Shown: positions 9,236 through 17,225, numbered from the stretch's first letter. The stretch: 46,699 bases of DNA from an uncultured Myxococcales bacterium (GCA_937949945.1 CALFEQ010000057.1:1-46699), one strand, 5' to 3'. Translations and numbers: made by a program. The notes: a model not told the origin generated them from the sequence alone.

Positions 9236-9715
9236 ATGAAACATCCCCTGGTCGCAATCGGCGGCGCGATCTTCGGCGCCTGCGTCCTCGTCATCGCGGC
9301 ATGCTCGGACGAGCGTCCGGACGGCCGTCGAAACCCCGCCCCCGACCCGAGCGTCTCCCCGGACGAGCGCATCTTCGGCGCGTGCGACATCGCGCCTGGG
9401 ACGTACATCGTTCGCACGACGAAGACGGGCGGGGGAGAGCTGTGTGGCGATCTGCCCGACTCGACCGTGGAGGTCGGCGGCGAGAGCGACGCGGGCACGG
9501 AAGACGGCGGGGCAGTGTGCACCCATGACTACGATCCGCTCACCTGCATCGTCCGCTCCGAGTGCCAGAACAGCCTCGACGGCGTGTCCACGAACATCAA
9601 GTCCACCTTCGACACGAAGTCGCTGAAGGGGAGGCTCGAGATGACCGCCACGCGGGACGAGGATCAGTCGGTGATCGACGAGTGCGAGTACGACGTGGAG
9701 TGGATCAAGGGGTAG
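9236..9715 (+). CDS. Small cysteine-containing lipoprotein, unknown function
   Basis: This predicted lipoprotein of 159 residues starts at the ATG at 9236. The signal peptide (MKHPLVAIGGAIFGACVLV) ends at the lipobox IAAC. An in-frame GTG at 9167 would overlap the preceding gene but would put the signal peptide internally, so I reject it. The mature part has six further Cys (ACDIA, ELCGD, VCTHD, TCIV, ECQNS, ECEYD), which suggests a disulfide-stapled fold. The C-terminal third (STFDTKSLKGRLEMTATRDEDQ) reads like paired beta strands. I do not recognise a family. Secreted small proteins of this style are common in Myxococcota. A heptamer repeat array begins at the base right after its stop codon. 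Confidence 0.65.
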   Translation: MKHPLVAIGGAIFGACVLVIAACSDERPDGRRNPAPDPSVSPDERIFGACDIAPGTYIVRTTKTGGGELCGDLPDSTVEVGGESDAGTEDGGAVCTHDYDPLTCIVRSECQNSLDGVSTNIKSTFDTKSLKGRLEMTATRDEDQSVIDECEYDVEWIKG

Positions 9716-9766
9716 TCGGGCCTCGGGCCTCGGGCCTCAGTTCGGTCCTCAGACCTCGGTCCTCAG
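9716..9766. repeat. Heptamer tandem array A (TCGGGCC / GGTCCTC)
   Basis: The gap between two convergent genes is almost completely filled by seven-base units: three copies of TCGGGCC, then TCAGTTC, GGTCCTC, AGACCTC and GGTCCTC. The array starts at the first base after the TAG stop of the upstream gene and ends 9 bp before the sdhB stop. The CCTC core recurs mostly every 7 bp. Confidence 0.85.
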
Positions 9767-9775
9767 CGGATTGGC

Positions 9776-10705
9776 TCACGCCGGAGTTCGGCGCGCGACC
9801 GTCGGCGCTGGCGGCACTGCGGGCTCTTTCTCGACTTCTTCTTGCTGCGCCTGCGCGCTTCGGGCGGCGGGGGCGGGCTCGATGCCCGGAAGGACCGGTA
9901 GCCTCCTCTTCTTCGTTCGGGGGAAGAGCTTCCGCGCGAGCCAGCGGAGCGGATCGTAGAACTCGTCCGCCACGCGCTCCTTGAGCGGGATGATGCCGTT
10001 GTCCGTGATGACGATGTGCTCGGGGCATACCTCGGTGCAGCACCGCGTGATGTTGCAGTAGCCGAGGCCGAGCTCGTCCTTCATCATCTTGCGGCGGTCG
10101 AGCGTGTCGAGCGGGTGCATGTCGAGCGTCGCGAGGTGGATGAGGTATCGCGGCCCGACGAACTCGGCCTCCTCGTGGTGGTCGCGCAGGACGTGACAGA
10201 CGTCCTGGCAGAGGAAGCACTCGATGCACTTCCGGAACTCCTGGATGCGATCGATGTCTTCCTGCTGCATCCGATAGTGGCCGTCGGCGTCTCGCGGTCG
10301 CGGCGTGAACGGCGGGATCTTCTTCGCGACGCGGTAGTTGTGGCTCACGTCGGTGACGAGGTCCTTCACGAGGGGCCACGTCTTCATCGGCGTGACGACG
10401 ATCGGCTCGTTCGGACGGAAGCTCGACATCCGCGTCATGCAGAGGAGCTTCGGCTTGCCGTCGATCTCCGCGCTGCACGAGCCGCAGCGACCGGCCTTGC
10501 AGTTCCAGCGGACCGCGAGATCGGGCGCCTGCTTGGCTTGGATCTCGTGGATCGCGTCGAGGACGACCATCCCCGGGTACGTCTCGACCTCGTAGTCGCG
10601 GAACTCTCCGCTGCCTTCGACCTTCGCGTCGGCCCGCCAGATGCGAAGCGTGTATTTTGCACCCGTCGAGACCGGCTCCGTCGTGCTCGCGCTCGCGTCG
10701 GCCAT
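9776..10705 (-). CDS. sdhB: Succinate dehydrogenase/fumarate reductase iron-sulfur subunit
   Basis: This subunit carries electrons from the flavoprotein to the quinone site of complex II at the cytoplasmic face of the membrane. All three clusters can be located: [2Fe-2S] at C69, C74, C77 and C89 (CKAGRCGSC plus a distal Cys), then CIECFLCQDVC (C160, C163, C166, C170) and CNITRCCTEVCP (C217, C222, C223, C227) for the [4Fe-4S] and [3Fe-4S] clusters. The protein is 309 residues, longer than the usual 240-250 because of an Ala/Pro/Glu-rich C-terminal tail after about 265. The ATG overlaps the sdhA stop by one base (TGATG), so translation is probably coupled. A longer frame running back through sdhA in another phase is a shadow. 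Confidence 0.95.
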   Translation of the reverse strand: MADASASTTEPVSTGAKYTLRIWRADAKVEGSGEFRDYEVETYPGMVVLDAIHEIQAKQAPDLAVRWNCKAGRCGSCSAEIDGKPKLLCMTRMSSFRPNEPIVVTPMKTWPLVKDLVTDVSHNYRVAKKIPPFTPRPRDADGHYRMQQEDIDRIQEFRKCIECFLCQDVCHVLRDHHEEAEFVGPRYLIHLATLDMHPLDTLDRRKMMKDELGLGYCNITRCCTEVCPEHIVITDNGIIPLKERVADEFYDPLRWLARKLFPRTKKRRLPVLPGIEPAPAARSAQAQQEEVEKEPAVPPAPTVARRTPA

Positions 10706-12522
10706 CACTCGTCCTCCTCCTCCAGCAGCCGTCGGATCTCCTCGGGCATCTCCGGCAGCGGCACGGTCTCGAGCTCCATGCCGGTCCCTCCCGCGCGCAC
10801 GACGTGGTTCACCTTGCCGAAGGCGGGATCCATCTCCGGGTAGTCCTCGCGGGCGTGCGCGCCGCGGCTCTCCTTGCGGGCGAGGGCGCTGCGCACCATC
10901 GCCTCCGACACGACGAGCAGGTTGCGGAGATCGATGACCTCGTGCCAGCCCGTGTTGTAGTGCCGGTTGCCCGCGACCTTCGTGCGGCGCGCGGCGTCCT
11001 TCAGGCGATCGAGCTCCCGCAGGCACCTCTGGAGATCCTGCTCGGTCCGCATGATGCCGCAGTAGCTCTGCATCACGTTCATGAGGTCCTCGTGGACCGC
11101 GAACGGGTTCACGCCCTCCTCGCGCTCGAACGGCTCGAGCGCCTCGCGCGCGTATGCCTCGATCTGCTCGGGATCGACGCTCTTCGCGCTCGTGGACTTC
11201 GCGAACTTGCCCGCGTGGAGCCCCGCGAGCCGGCCGAAGACGAGCAGGTCGGACAGCGAGTTGCCGCCGAGGCGGTTGGCGCCGTGCATGCCGCCGGCGC
11301 ACTCGCCCGCCGCGAACAGGCCCTTCACGCGCGTCTCCTGCGTGTCCGGATCGACGCGGATGCCGCCCATCGTGTAGTGGGCCGTCGGCCCGACCTCCAT
11401 CGGCTCCTTCGTGATGTCGACGTCGGCGAGCTCCTTGAACTGGTGGTACATCGCCGGGAGCTTCCGCTTGATGTCCTCGGCGGAGCGTCGCGTCGCGATG
11501 TCGAGGAAGACGCCGCCGTGCGGAGAGCCGCGGCCCGCCTTGACCTCGGTGTAGATGGCGCGCGAGACGATGTCGCGCGGCAAGAGGTCCGGCGTGCGTC
11601 GCGCCGTCGTGGCGACCCCGCTCGTCGACTCGCGCAGCCAGCGGTCGGCCTCCTCCTCCGTGGCTGCCGTCTCCTTCGCGTAGAGCGGCGGGATGTAATC
11701 GAACATGATCCGCCGGCCGTCCTTGTTCCGGAGCGTGCCGCCTTCGCCGCGGACGCCCTCCGTGATCAACGTGCCGCGCACGCTCGGCGGCCAGACCATG
11801 CCCGTCGGGTGGAACTGCATGAACTCGGAGTCGATCAGCTCGGCGCCGATCAGGTACGCGAGCGCCTGGCCGTCGCCGGTGCACTCCCACGAGTTCGAGT
11901 TGATCTTGAACGCGCGCCCGATGCCGCCCGTCGCGAGGACCACCGCCTTCGCCTCGAAGACGACGAACTTGCCGCTCTCGCGCCAGTAGCCGAACGCGCC
12001 GCAGACGCGATCCTGGTCGCCGAGCAGACGCGTGATCGTGCACTCCATGTACACGTCCATCCCGGTGTGGATGCCGTGCTGCTGGAGCGTGCGGATCATC
12101 TCGAGGCCGGTGCGATCGCCGACGTGCGCGAGGCGCGGGTACTTGTGACCGCCGAAGTTGCGCTGGAGGATGAGGCCGTCCTTCGTGCGGTCGAAGAGTG
12201 CGCCCCACTCCTCGAGCTCGTTGACGCGGGCGGGCGCTTCCATCGCGAGGAGCTGCGCCATGCGCCACTGGTTGAGGTACCTCCCGCCCTTCATCGTGTC
12301 GCGGAAGTGCACCTTCCAGTCGTCCTTCGGCTCGACGTTGCCGAGCGCCGCGGCGATGCCGCCCTCGGCCATCACGGTGTGCGCCTTGCCGAGGAGCGAC
12401 TTGCACACGAGCCCGACGCTGAGCCCCATCGCGCTCGCCTCGATCGCCGCACGGAGCCCTGCGCCGCCGGCGCCGATCACCAGGACGTCGTGGGAGTGGG
12501 TTTCGTACTTGGGGTCGAGCAT
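10705..12522 (-). CDS. sdhA: Succinate dehydrogenase/fumarate reductase flavoprotein subunit
   Basis: This catalytic subunit of complex II oxidises succinate to fumarate using covalently bound FAD. It is 605 residues, normal for the family. The FAD dinucleotide-binding motif is near the N-terminus (VLVIGAGGAGLRAAIEA), and the flavinylation region reads HTVMAEGGI with the expected His. GGMHGANRLGGNSL and the downstream substrate-binding Arg/His region are also present. The gene order anchor-flavoprotein-Fe-S with a single anchor resembles the mycobacterial Sdh1 type. The start is the ATG at 12522. The nearest Shine-Dalgarno-like GGAG, 9 bp upstream, lies inside the last TGGAGCC unit of the heptamer array at 12530-12557, so the repeat seems to supply the ribosome-binding site. 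It is coupled to sdhB by a one-base overlap. Confidence 0.96.
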   Translation of the reverse strand: MLDPKYETHSHDVLVIGAGGAGLRAAIEASAMGLSVGLVCKSLLGKAHTVMAEGGIAAALGNVEPKDDWKVHFRDTMKGGRYLNQWRMAQLLAMEAPARVNELEEWGALFDRTKDGLILQRNFGGHKYPRLAHVGDRTGLEMIRTLQQHGIHTGMDVYMECTITRLLGDQDRVCGAFGYWRESGKFVVFEAKAVVLATGGIGRAFKINSNSWECTGDGQALAYLIGAELIDSEFMQFHPTGMVWPPSVRGTLITEGVRGEGGTLRNKDGRRIMFDYIPPLYAKETAATEEEADRWLRESTSGVATTARRTPDLLPRDIVSRAIYTEVKAGRGSPHGGVFLDIATRRSAEDIKRKLPAMYHQFKELADVDITKEPMEVGPTAHYTMGGIRVDPDTQETRVKGLFAAGECAGGMHGANRLGGNSLSDLLVFGRLAGLHAGKFAKSTSAKSVDPEQIEAYAREALEPFEREEGVNPFAVHEDLMNVMQSYCGIMRTEQDLQRCLRELDRLKDAARRTKVAGNRHYNTGWHEVIDLRNLLVVSEAMVRSALARKESRGAHAREDYPEMDPAFGKVNHVVRAGGTGMELETVPLPEMPEEIRRLLEEEDE

Positions 12523-12529
12523 GACATCA

Positions 12530-12557
12530 GGCTCCAGGCTCCAGGCTCCAGGCTCCA
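12530..12557. repeat. Heptamer tandem array B1 (GGCTCCA x4)
   Basis: Four perfect copies of GGCTCCA lie in the sdhC-sdhA gap. On the coding (minus) strand they read TGGAGCC, and the last copy is separated from the sdhA ATG by exactly seven bases. The array is inverted relative to 12633-12667, so the 145-bp gap could fold with both arrays as a stem. Confidence 0.9.
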
Positions 12558-12632
12558 GTGAGGGCGAGACCGAGAGGTCTCTTCGAGCTTCGTTCGGTCG
12601 TCGTGAAGTGCATCGCTGCTGTTCTCCTTCCC

Positions 12633-12667
12633 TGGAGCCCGGAGCCTGGAGCCTGGAGCCTGGAGCC
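12633..12667. repeat. Heptamer tandem array B2 (TGGAGCC x5)
   Basis: Five units (TGGAGCC, CGGAGCC, then three TGGAGCC) abut the stop codon of the sdhC-like gene (12668-12670) with no intervening base. The sequence leading into the array, TTCCC followed by TGGAGCCCGGAGCC, is identical to the array at 15371-15391, which also ends at a stop codon. It is inverted relative to 12530-12557. Confidence 0.9.
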
Positions 12668-13435
12668 TCAGAACAACCTCACGTCCCGAATCGCTCCCAC
12701 GGCGACCGCGCGGATGTACGCGTCGCAGAGCGCCACCACGATCAGGCTGATCCACGCGAACGCCATGTGATTGACGTTGAGTCGCGACACGCCCGCCCAC
12801 AGCGCGTGCCGCAGCCTGCCGAACGGCGCCTCGGAGTAGCTGTTGACGCTCCCGCCCACGAGGTGCCGGAACGAGTGGCACGACAGCGTGTAGAGCGTGA
12901 GGAACGCGCAGTTGAGGAAGATGACGACCGAGCCGAGCCCCATCCCCAGCTCGCCGTCCCACCGAAGCGACGCGACGAAGTCGTGCCAGAGGAAGACGAG
13001 GAAGAGGAGCGCGACGTAGAGCGCGTAGCGGTGCAGGTTCTGGAAGACGAGGAGCTTGCGCTCGCCGTTGTAGTGGCCGACCCTTCGCGCTCCGACCGCA
13101 CACGCCGGCGGCAACAGGCCGAAGGACCGGTAGTACGCCTTCCGGTAGTAGTAGCAGGTGAAGCGGAACAGCCCGGGGAAGGGGAGGACCAGGATCGCGG
13201 GCGTGAGGAGCGGGATCCCGAGATCCTCCGTCTCGATGTATGGCGACGCCAGCGGCGACAGGTACGGGCCCCACCGGTAGTGGGTGCCTTCGAGCATGCG
13301 GACCGTCGTGTACACGACGAACGCAGTGAGGACGGTGAAGGTGACCATCGGGCCGACCCACCAGTCGTCCTTGCGCAGCGTCCGTCCGAGGCCGTCCACG
13401 ACGGGCAAGCGCACGACGGATCCCTTGTCAGCCAT
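12668..13435 (-). CDS. sdhC: Complex II membrane anchor / cytochrome b subunit
   Basis: This 255-residue integral membrane protein precedes sdhA and sdhB on the same strand and should anchor them and bind heme and quinone. At least five hydrophobic segments are visible: about 30-48 (PMVTFTVLTAFVVYTTVRML), 75-95, 138-155 (YALYVALLFLVFLWHDFV), 170-190 (GSVVIFLNCAFLTLYTL) and 223-243 (AFAWISLIVVALCDAYI). His in NLHRYAL, WHDF, CHSFRHLVGG and NVNHMAF are candidate heme ligands. The basic/aromatic segment FTCYYYRKAYYRSFG is typical of the single-anchor complex II found in actinobacteria (Sdh1). No separate SdhD is present, which fits one large anchor. The start is the ATG at 13435. The gene symbol follows operon position. 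Confidence 0.82.
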   Translation of the reverse strand: MADKGSVVRLPVVDGLGRTLRKDDWWVGPMVTFTVLTAFVVYTTVRMLEGTHYRWGPYLSPLASPYIETEDLGIPLLTPAILVLPFPGLFRFTCYYYRKAYYRSFGLLPPACAVGARRVGHYNGERKLLVFQNLHRYALYVALLFLVFLWHDFVASLRWDGELGMGLGSVVIFLNCAFLTLYTLSCHSFRHLVGGSVNSYSEAPFGRLRHALWAGVSRLNVNHMAFAWISLIVVALCDAYIRAVAVGAIRDVRLF

Positions 13436-13808
13436 CGCCGATCCTCCTCTCGCGCTTCGCGTGGTCGGCGCCGGAGCGGTCCTCCGCGCAGACGCGTGTG
13501 CCCCACCTCAGGTCGCCGTACGTTCCACGTCGACCACGCACGCAAGCGACGGACCCTCGGCATTTCCGGCGCTGGGATCGCTTGCCCGGCGGCGATCGCC
13601 GCGCGCTCGTCGCCGCGTCGGGCCTGCGTCGTCCGGGAGCGCGAGCGACGGGTCGTCGAGAGCCCGAGCACCGAGCCGACGGGCTCCGGTGGGTACCGGC
13701 GTACGCATCGCCCCCCGCGGCCTGCGAAGGCGCCCGAGACCGGGGCGAGACGAACGGCTACCGCGACGCTGGCGCCTCGTGTCCGGGCCGTGCTACGTCG
13801 GGCGCGTC
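13436..13808. other. 373-bp divergent intergenic region, sdhC / gcdH
   Basis: This region lies between the divergent sdhCAB operon and the glutaryl-CoA dehydrogenase gene. It is GC-rich. Short open frames exist on both strands, but none has a credible start, ribosome-binding site or recognisable product. It must contain both promoters; I could not identify convincing -35/-10 elements by eye. Confidence 0.6.
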
Positions 13809-14972
13809 ATGCCCGACTTCTTCGACATCTCCCGCCACCTCACCCCGGAAGAGCGTGCGATCCAGAGCTCGGTGCGCGCCTTCGTGGACGCTCGCGTCCT
13901 TCCCGTGGTCGCCGAGCACTTCGAGAAGGGGACGTTCCCGATGGACCTCATCCCCGAGATCGCGAAGATGGGGCTCCTCGGCTGCAACCTCGAAGGTTAC
14001 GGCTGCGCCGGCCTCTCGGAGGCGGGCTACGGCCTCGCGATGCAGGAGCTCGAGCGCGGTGACTCGGGCATCCGCAGCTTCGCGAGCGTGCAGGGCAGCC
14101 TCGTCATGTGGCCGATTTACACGTACGGCTCGGAGGCGCAGAAGGAGCGCTACCTGCCGAAGATGGCGCGCGGCGAGATCATCGGCTGCTTCGGGCTGAC
14201 GGAGCCCGACCACGGCTCGAACCCCGCCGGGATGCGCACGACCGCGATCGACGACGGCGACTCGTGGGTCATCAACGGCACGAAGCGCTGGATCACGAAC
14301 GGCAACATCGCCCACGTCGCGCTCGTCTGGGCGAAGGTCGGCGGCGTCGACGGCGAGGTCCACGGCTTCTTGGTCCCGACCGACACGAAGGGCTTCGAGG
14401 CGCGGCTTATCCACAAGAAGGCGAGCCTGCGCGCGAGCGTCACGAGCGAGCTGATCCTCGAAGACGTGCGCGTGCCGAAGGACGCGATCCTCCCGGGCGT
14501 GAAGGGCATGAAGGGACCGCTCTCGTGCCTGACCCAGGCGCGCTACGGCATCGCCTGGGGCGTCATCGGCGCGGCCATCGCTTGCTACGACAGCGCGCTC
14601 GACTACGCGAAGAACCGCGTGCAGTTCGCGAACAAGCCGATCGCCTCGCACCAGCTCGTGCAGGCGAAGTTCGCCGAGATGCTCACGCAGATCACGGCGG
14701 CACAGCTCATGGCGCTCGAGGTCTCACGCCTGAAGCAGGAGAAGAAGCTCCGCCCGCAGCACGTGAGCATGATCAAGCGGAACAACGTCCGCATGGCGCT
14801 CGAAGTGTCCCGCACGTGCCGCGACATCCTCGGCGGCAACGGGATCACGCTCGAGTACCCGGTCATGCGTCACCTGTGCAACCTCGAGACGGTCTACACG
14901 TACGAGGGGACGCATGACATTCACACGTTGATTCTCGGGCAGGACATCACGGGGATTCCCGCCTTCGCGTGA
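13809..14972 (+). CDS. gcdH: Glutaryl-CoA dehydrogenase (acyl-CoA dehydrogenase family)
   Basis: This FAD enzyme should convert glutaryl-CoA to crotonyl-CoA and CO2 in lysine/tryptophan degradation, passing electrons to ETF. At 387 residues it is of normal length. Family features are FGLTEPDHGSNPAGMRT (flavin/substrate binding), INGTKRWITNGNIAHVALVWAK, the late ARYGIAWGVIGAA and KRNNVRMALEVSRTCRDILGGNGI segments, and the catalytic Glu at about 366 in TYEGTHDIHTLILGQ. The ARYGIAWG and YEGTHDIH..ILG sequences are particularly close to glutaryl-CoA dehydrogenases rather than other family members. The start is the ATG at 13809; upstream frame extension runs into the intergenic region and is not needed. 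It is divergent from sdhC, and a shared role in respiratory electron input is plausible. Confidence 0.88.
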   Translation: MPDFFDISRHLTPEERAIQSSVRAFVDARVLPVVAEHFEKGTFPMDLIPEIAKMGLLGCNLEGYGCAGLSEAGYGLAMQELERGDSGIRSFASVQGSLVMWPIYTYGSEAQKERYLPKMARGEIIGCFGLTEPDHGSNPAGMRTTAIDDGDSWVINGTKRWITNGNIAHVALVWAKVGGVDGEVHGFLVPTDTKGFEARLIHKKASLRASVTSELILEDVRVPKDAILPGVKGMKGPLSCLTQARYGIAWGVIGAAIACYDSALDYAKNRVQFANKPIASHQLVQAKFAEMLTQITAAQLMALEVSRLKQEKKLRPQHVSMIKRNNVRMALEVSRTCRDILGGNGITLEYPVMRHLCNLETVYTYEGTHDIHTLILGQDITGIPAFA

Positions 14973-14988
14973 CCTGGCGGGGGCAGGA

Positions 14989-15016
14989 GGCTCCAGGCTC
15001 CAGGCTCCAGGCTCCA
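14989..15016. repeat. Heptamer tandem array C1 (GGCTCCA x4)
   Basis: Four perfect GGCTCCA units lie 16 bp after the gcdH stop. It is the same unit and copy number as 12530-12557 and is inverted relative to 15371-15391. Confidence 0.9.
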
Positions 15017-15103
15017 GGGGGGGCGGGCTGCACGGCCGTCGCGCCGCGCTCGCGTCCACTCGCTCCGAAAGCGACGTGGGGGCTCCGCCTGGAGCCTTTT
15101 CAG

Positions 15104-15173
15104 TCCTCAGTCCTCGGTCCTCAGTCCTCGGTCCTCAGTCCTCGGTCCTCAGTCCTCGGTCCTCAGTCCTCGG
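15104..15173. repeat. Heptamer tandem array C2 (alternating TCCTCAG/TCCTCGG x10)
   Basis: Ten uninterrupted seven-base units alternate strictly between TCCTCAG and TCCTCGG, giving five perfect copies of a 14-bp unit. This is the longest and most regular array in the window. It is inverted relative to 15333-15360. Confidence 0.95.
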
Positions 15174-15332
15174 CGTCTGAGGATGCGCGCGCGAAGCGCG
15201 CGCCCAACCTAAGTCGAGAGCCTCTTCAGCGTTCGTCTGGTTCTGGAAGTGTCCGGCGCGAAAATTCCCCGAACGCCGTACCGCACGGGGAACGACGGGA
15301 GCGAGAGCCGACGGCAAGCAAGGGCGTTATCG

Positions 15333-15360
15333 CTGAGGACCGAGGACTGAGGACTGAGGA
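15333..15360. repeat. Heptamer tandem array C3 (CTGAGGA-type x4)
   Basis: Four units, CTGAGGA, CCGAGGA, CTGAGGA and CTGAGGA, are the reverse complement of the TCCTCAG/TCCTCGG family. The array pairs with 15104-15173 across about 160 bp. Confidence 0.9.
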
Positions 15361-15370
15361 CTCGATTCCC

Positions 15371-15391
15371 TGGAGCCCGGAGCCTGGAGCC
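15371..15391. repeat. Heptamer tandem array C4 (TGGAGCC-type x3)
   Basis: Three units (TGGAGCC, CGGAGCC, TGGAGCC) end one base before the trmL stop codon (15393-15395). The entry sequence TTCCC-TGGAGCCCGGAGCC matches 12628-12646 exactly. Confidence 0.88.
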
Positions 15392-15392
15392 T

Positions 15393-15959
15393 CTACCCGA
15401 TGAACGTCTCGTTCAGCGCGCCCACCTGGCGGAGCGCCTCGTAGAGCGCGATGCCGACGGCGTTGGCGAGGTTCAGCGAGCGGACGGCGCCGAGGGTGGG
15501 GATGCCGACGAGGCGGTCGGCGTATTTCGTGGTGAGCTCCTCGGGTAGGCCGACGCTCTCGCGGCCGAAGACGAGCGCGTCGCCCGGGGCGAAGCCGGCG
15601 TCGAGGTAGCTTCGTTCGGCGAGGGCGCTGAACAGGTGGAGACGGCCCACGTGGGAGGGGTCGCTCTTCTCGTACGCGTGGAGGAAGTGCGCGAAGTCGA
15701 CGTGCGTGCGGACGTCGACCAGGTGCCAGTAGTCGACGCCCGCGCGCCGCACGCTGTGCTCGTCGATGCGGAAGCCCAGCCGGCCGACGAGGTGGAGGGG
15801 GGAGCTCGTCGCGGCCGCGAGGCGCGCGATGTTCCCCGTGTTGGGAGGGATCTCCGGCTCGACGAGCACGATGTGGAACGGCCGCGCGAGCGGGGCCGCG
15901 CGCAGCCGCGGCGAGGGGGGCGCTTTCGGAGGCTTGGGCGGCGGAGAGGTGCTGGCCAT
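15393..15959 (-). CDS. trmL: tRNA (cytidine(34)-2'-O)-methyltransferase
   Basis: This SPOUT-family enzyme methylates the 2'-OH of the wobble C/U34 in tRNA-Leu using S-adenosylmethionine. Diagnostic segments are HIVLVEPEIPPNTGNIARLAA at the N-terminal strand-helix, VFGRESVGLPEE in the SAM-binding knot, and VRSLNLANAVGIALYEALRQ, the C-terminal knot helix. From the ATG at 15959 the protein has 188 residues, with a 27-residue Pro/Lys-rich leader that typical TrmL (about 155 residues) lacks. That leader could be a start-choice artefact, but no better ATG/GTG is visible just before the HIVLVEPE strand. The gene is divergent from the outer-membrane protein gene at 16113 and convergent with gcdH across the repeat-filled gap. 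Confidence 0.88.
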   Translation of the reverse strand: MASTSPPPKPPKAPPSPRLRAAPLARPFHIVLVEPEIPPNTGNIARLAAATSSPLHLVGRLGFRIDEHSVRRAGVDYWHLVDVRTHVDFAHFLHAYEKSDPSHVGRLHLFSALAERSYLDAGFAPGDALVFGRESVGLPEELTTKYADRLVGIPTLGAVRSLNLANAVGIALYEALRQVGALNETFIG

Positions 15960-16112
15960 GGCGACCTCGGCTCGCGGCGGCTGCGCCGGCGCGGCCGTCG
16001 TCGTGCGATCTTGCGGCGGCGGCTCGCCACGATACTTCGAAAGGCGAGCCGCGCCGAGCGCGACCGATGAGTCCTTGACGCCGCTTCGCTCGAAAACGTA
16101 GCCTCGGGCGTC

Positions 16113-17225
16113 GTGCGCAAACACCGCGCCACGCTCGCTTTCGTCGTCGCTGGGCTCACGCTCGCGACCTCGGCGCGCGCAGACGACATGGATCCGACCC
16201 CCGAGCGGCTCGTGAACCAGCCGCCAGGCCTGCCGCCAGGGGAGACGTGCCAGAGCGTCGCCGCCAATCCGGGGCCGATCGCAGCCGCGGGCCTCCGTCC
16301 GCAGAGCTTCGCGTGCCGCCCGAACAACCTCGCTTTCGCGAACATGATGTCGGAGCTCGGGTTCGCGATCGCTCCGACCGCGTTCTATCCCGCGCGCACC
16401 ACCGGCATTGCGGGATTCCAGGTCTCGCTCGAGGCCAGCTACACGCGCATCTCCGCCGATCGCTCCGTCGACGCGGGGAACGGCCAGTTCATGCAGTACT
16501 GGCACTACGGCACGCGCGGCCCCCAGGATCCGAACACGAAGCACTTCTCGGTCGTCAACTCGTCGCCCGACAGCGTCCTGCAGGTCTACGCGCTCAAGGC
16601 GCGGAAGGGATTGCCGCTCGGCTTCGAGATCGCGGGCAGCTTCGGCTACGTCTCGAACACGACGCTCTGGGTGACCGGCGGCGACGTCCGCTGGTCGCTC
16701 CTCGAGGGCTTCCGGACCGGCGCGCTCGGTCTCTTGCCCGACATCTCGCTCGGCAGCGGGATCCGCACCCTCACCGGCACTTCGCGGTTCTACCTCACGA
16801 CGCTCGGCATCGACGTCCGCGCCTCGAAGCCGATCACGCTCCAGGACACGTCGCAGATCATCCCGTCGCTCGGCTTCCAGCGGCTCATCATCTTCGGCGA
16901 CTCGAACGTGATGGACGCCACGCCGAACGTCGACGCGCTCGAGCAGTGCGGATTCTCCGGGCTCGACCCGAACACCGGCGTGCCGGTCTGCCGGAACAAG
17001 CTGCCCGGAGGCGCCGACGCGAACCACGACTTCGCGAACAACTTCACGTTCGACAGTGTGCGCATCCACCGCAGCCGCGGGATGATCGCGCTCAACTACC
17101 GCTACGAGATCATCTGGCTCGGATCGCAGTTCGCGTTCGATCTGACCGAGCCGCAGGACGAGAACCCGCAGATCGTCGGCAAGCGCCAGTGGACGCTCTC
17201 GTTCGAAGGCGGCGTGCACTTCTGA
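16113..17225 (+). CDS. Predicted outer-membrane beta-barrel protein
   Basis: The 370-residue product starts at a GTG and has a Sec signal peptide (RKHRATLAFVVAGLTLATSARA, cleavage after ARA). The mature chain alternates hydrophobic and polar residues in long strands (GIAGFQVSLEASYTRI, GLPLGFEIAGSFGYVS, FYLTTLGIDVRASKPI, GMIALNYRYEIIWLG). It ends in ...SFEGGVHF, the C-terminal aromatic signature recognised by the Bam machinery. This indicates an outer-membrane barrel, but the family is not identified. A Cys pair in QCGFSG..VPVCRN lies in a long loop. The following P460-like gene starts inside this gene's 3' end, so the two are co-transcribed and perhaps functionally linked. Confidence 0.78.
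   Translation: MRKHRATLAFVVAGLTLATSARADDMDPTPERLVNQPPGLPPGETCQSVAANPGPIAAAGLRPQSFACRPNNLAFANMMSELGFAIAPTAFYPARTTGIAGFQVSLEASYTRISADRSVDAGNGQFMQYWHYGTRGPQDPNTKHFSVVNSSPDSVLQVYALKARKGLPLGFEIAGSFGYVSNTTLWVTGGDVRWSLLEGFRTGALGLLPDISLGSGIRTLTGTSRFYLTTLGIDVRASKPITLQDTSQIIPSLGFQRLIIFGDSNVMDATPNVDALEQCGFSGLDPNTGVPVCRNKLPGGADANHDFANNFTFDSVRIHRSRGMIALNYRYEIIWLGSQFAFDLTEPQDENPQIVGKRQWTLSFEGGVHF

Larger units (their letters stand above)
14973..15392. other. 420-bp intergenic composite of nested inverted heptamer arrays
   Basis: This gap between the convergent gcdH and trmL genes holds four heptamer arrays in mirror order: GGCTCCA x4 (14989-15016), TCCTCAG/TCCTCGG x10 (15104-15173), then the inverse CTGAGGA-type x4 (15333-15360) and TGGAGCC-type x3 (15371-15391). 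The central 160 bp is non-repetitive and includes a GCGCGCG-AAGCGCGCGC hairpin near 15186-15204. There is no credible coding frame. The whole stretch reads like a palindrome-framed element. Confidence 0.75.

Noticed and set aside
10706..12406. Long minus-strand open frame continuous with sdhB through the sdhA region
   Set aside because: It is a shadow of sdhA in another frame: the sequence is Arg-rich and lacks any domain, while the sdhA frame is a complete flavoprotein. The true sdhB starts at 10705.
13508..13708. 66-codon minus-strand open frame in the sdhC-gcdH gap
   Set aside because: No ribosome-binding site, no recognisable product, and open frames of this size are common by chance at this GC content.
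15104..15173. Possible CRISPR-like array
   Set aside because: The unit is 7 bp (14 bp as alternating pairs) with no unique spacers, and no cas genes are nearby. It is a simple tandem repeat.
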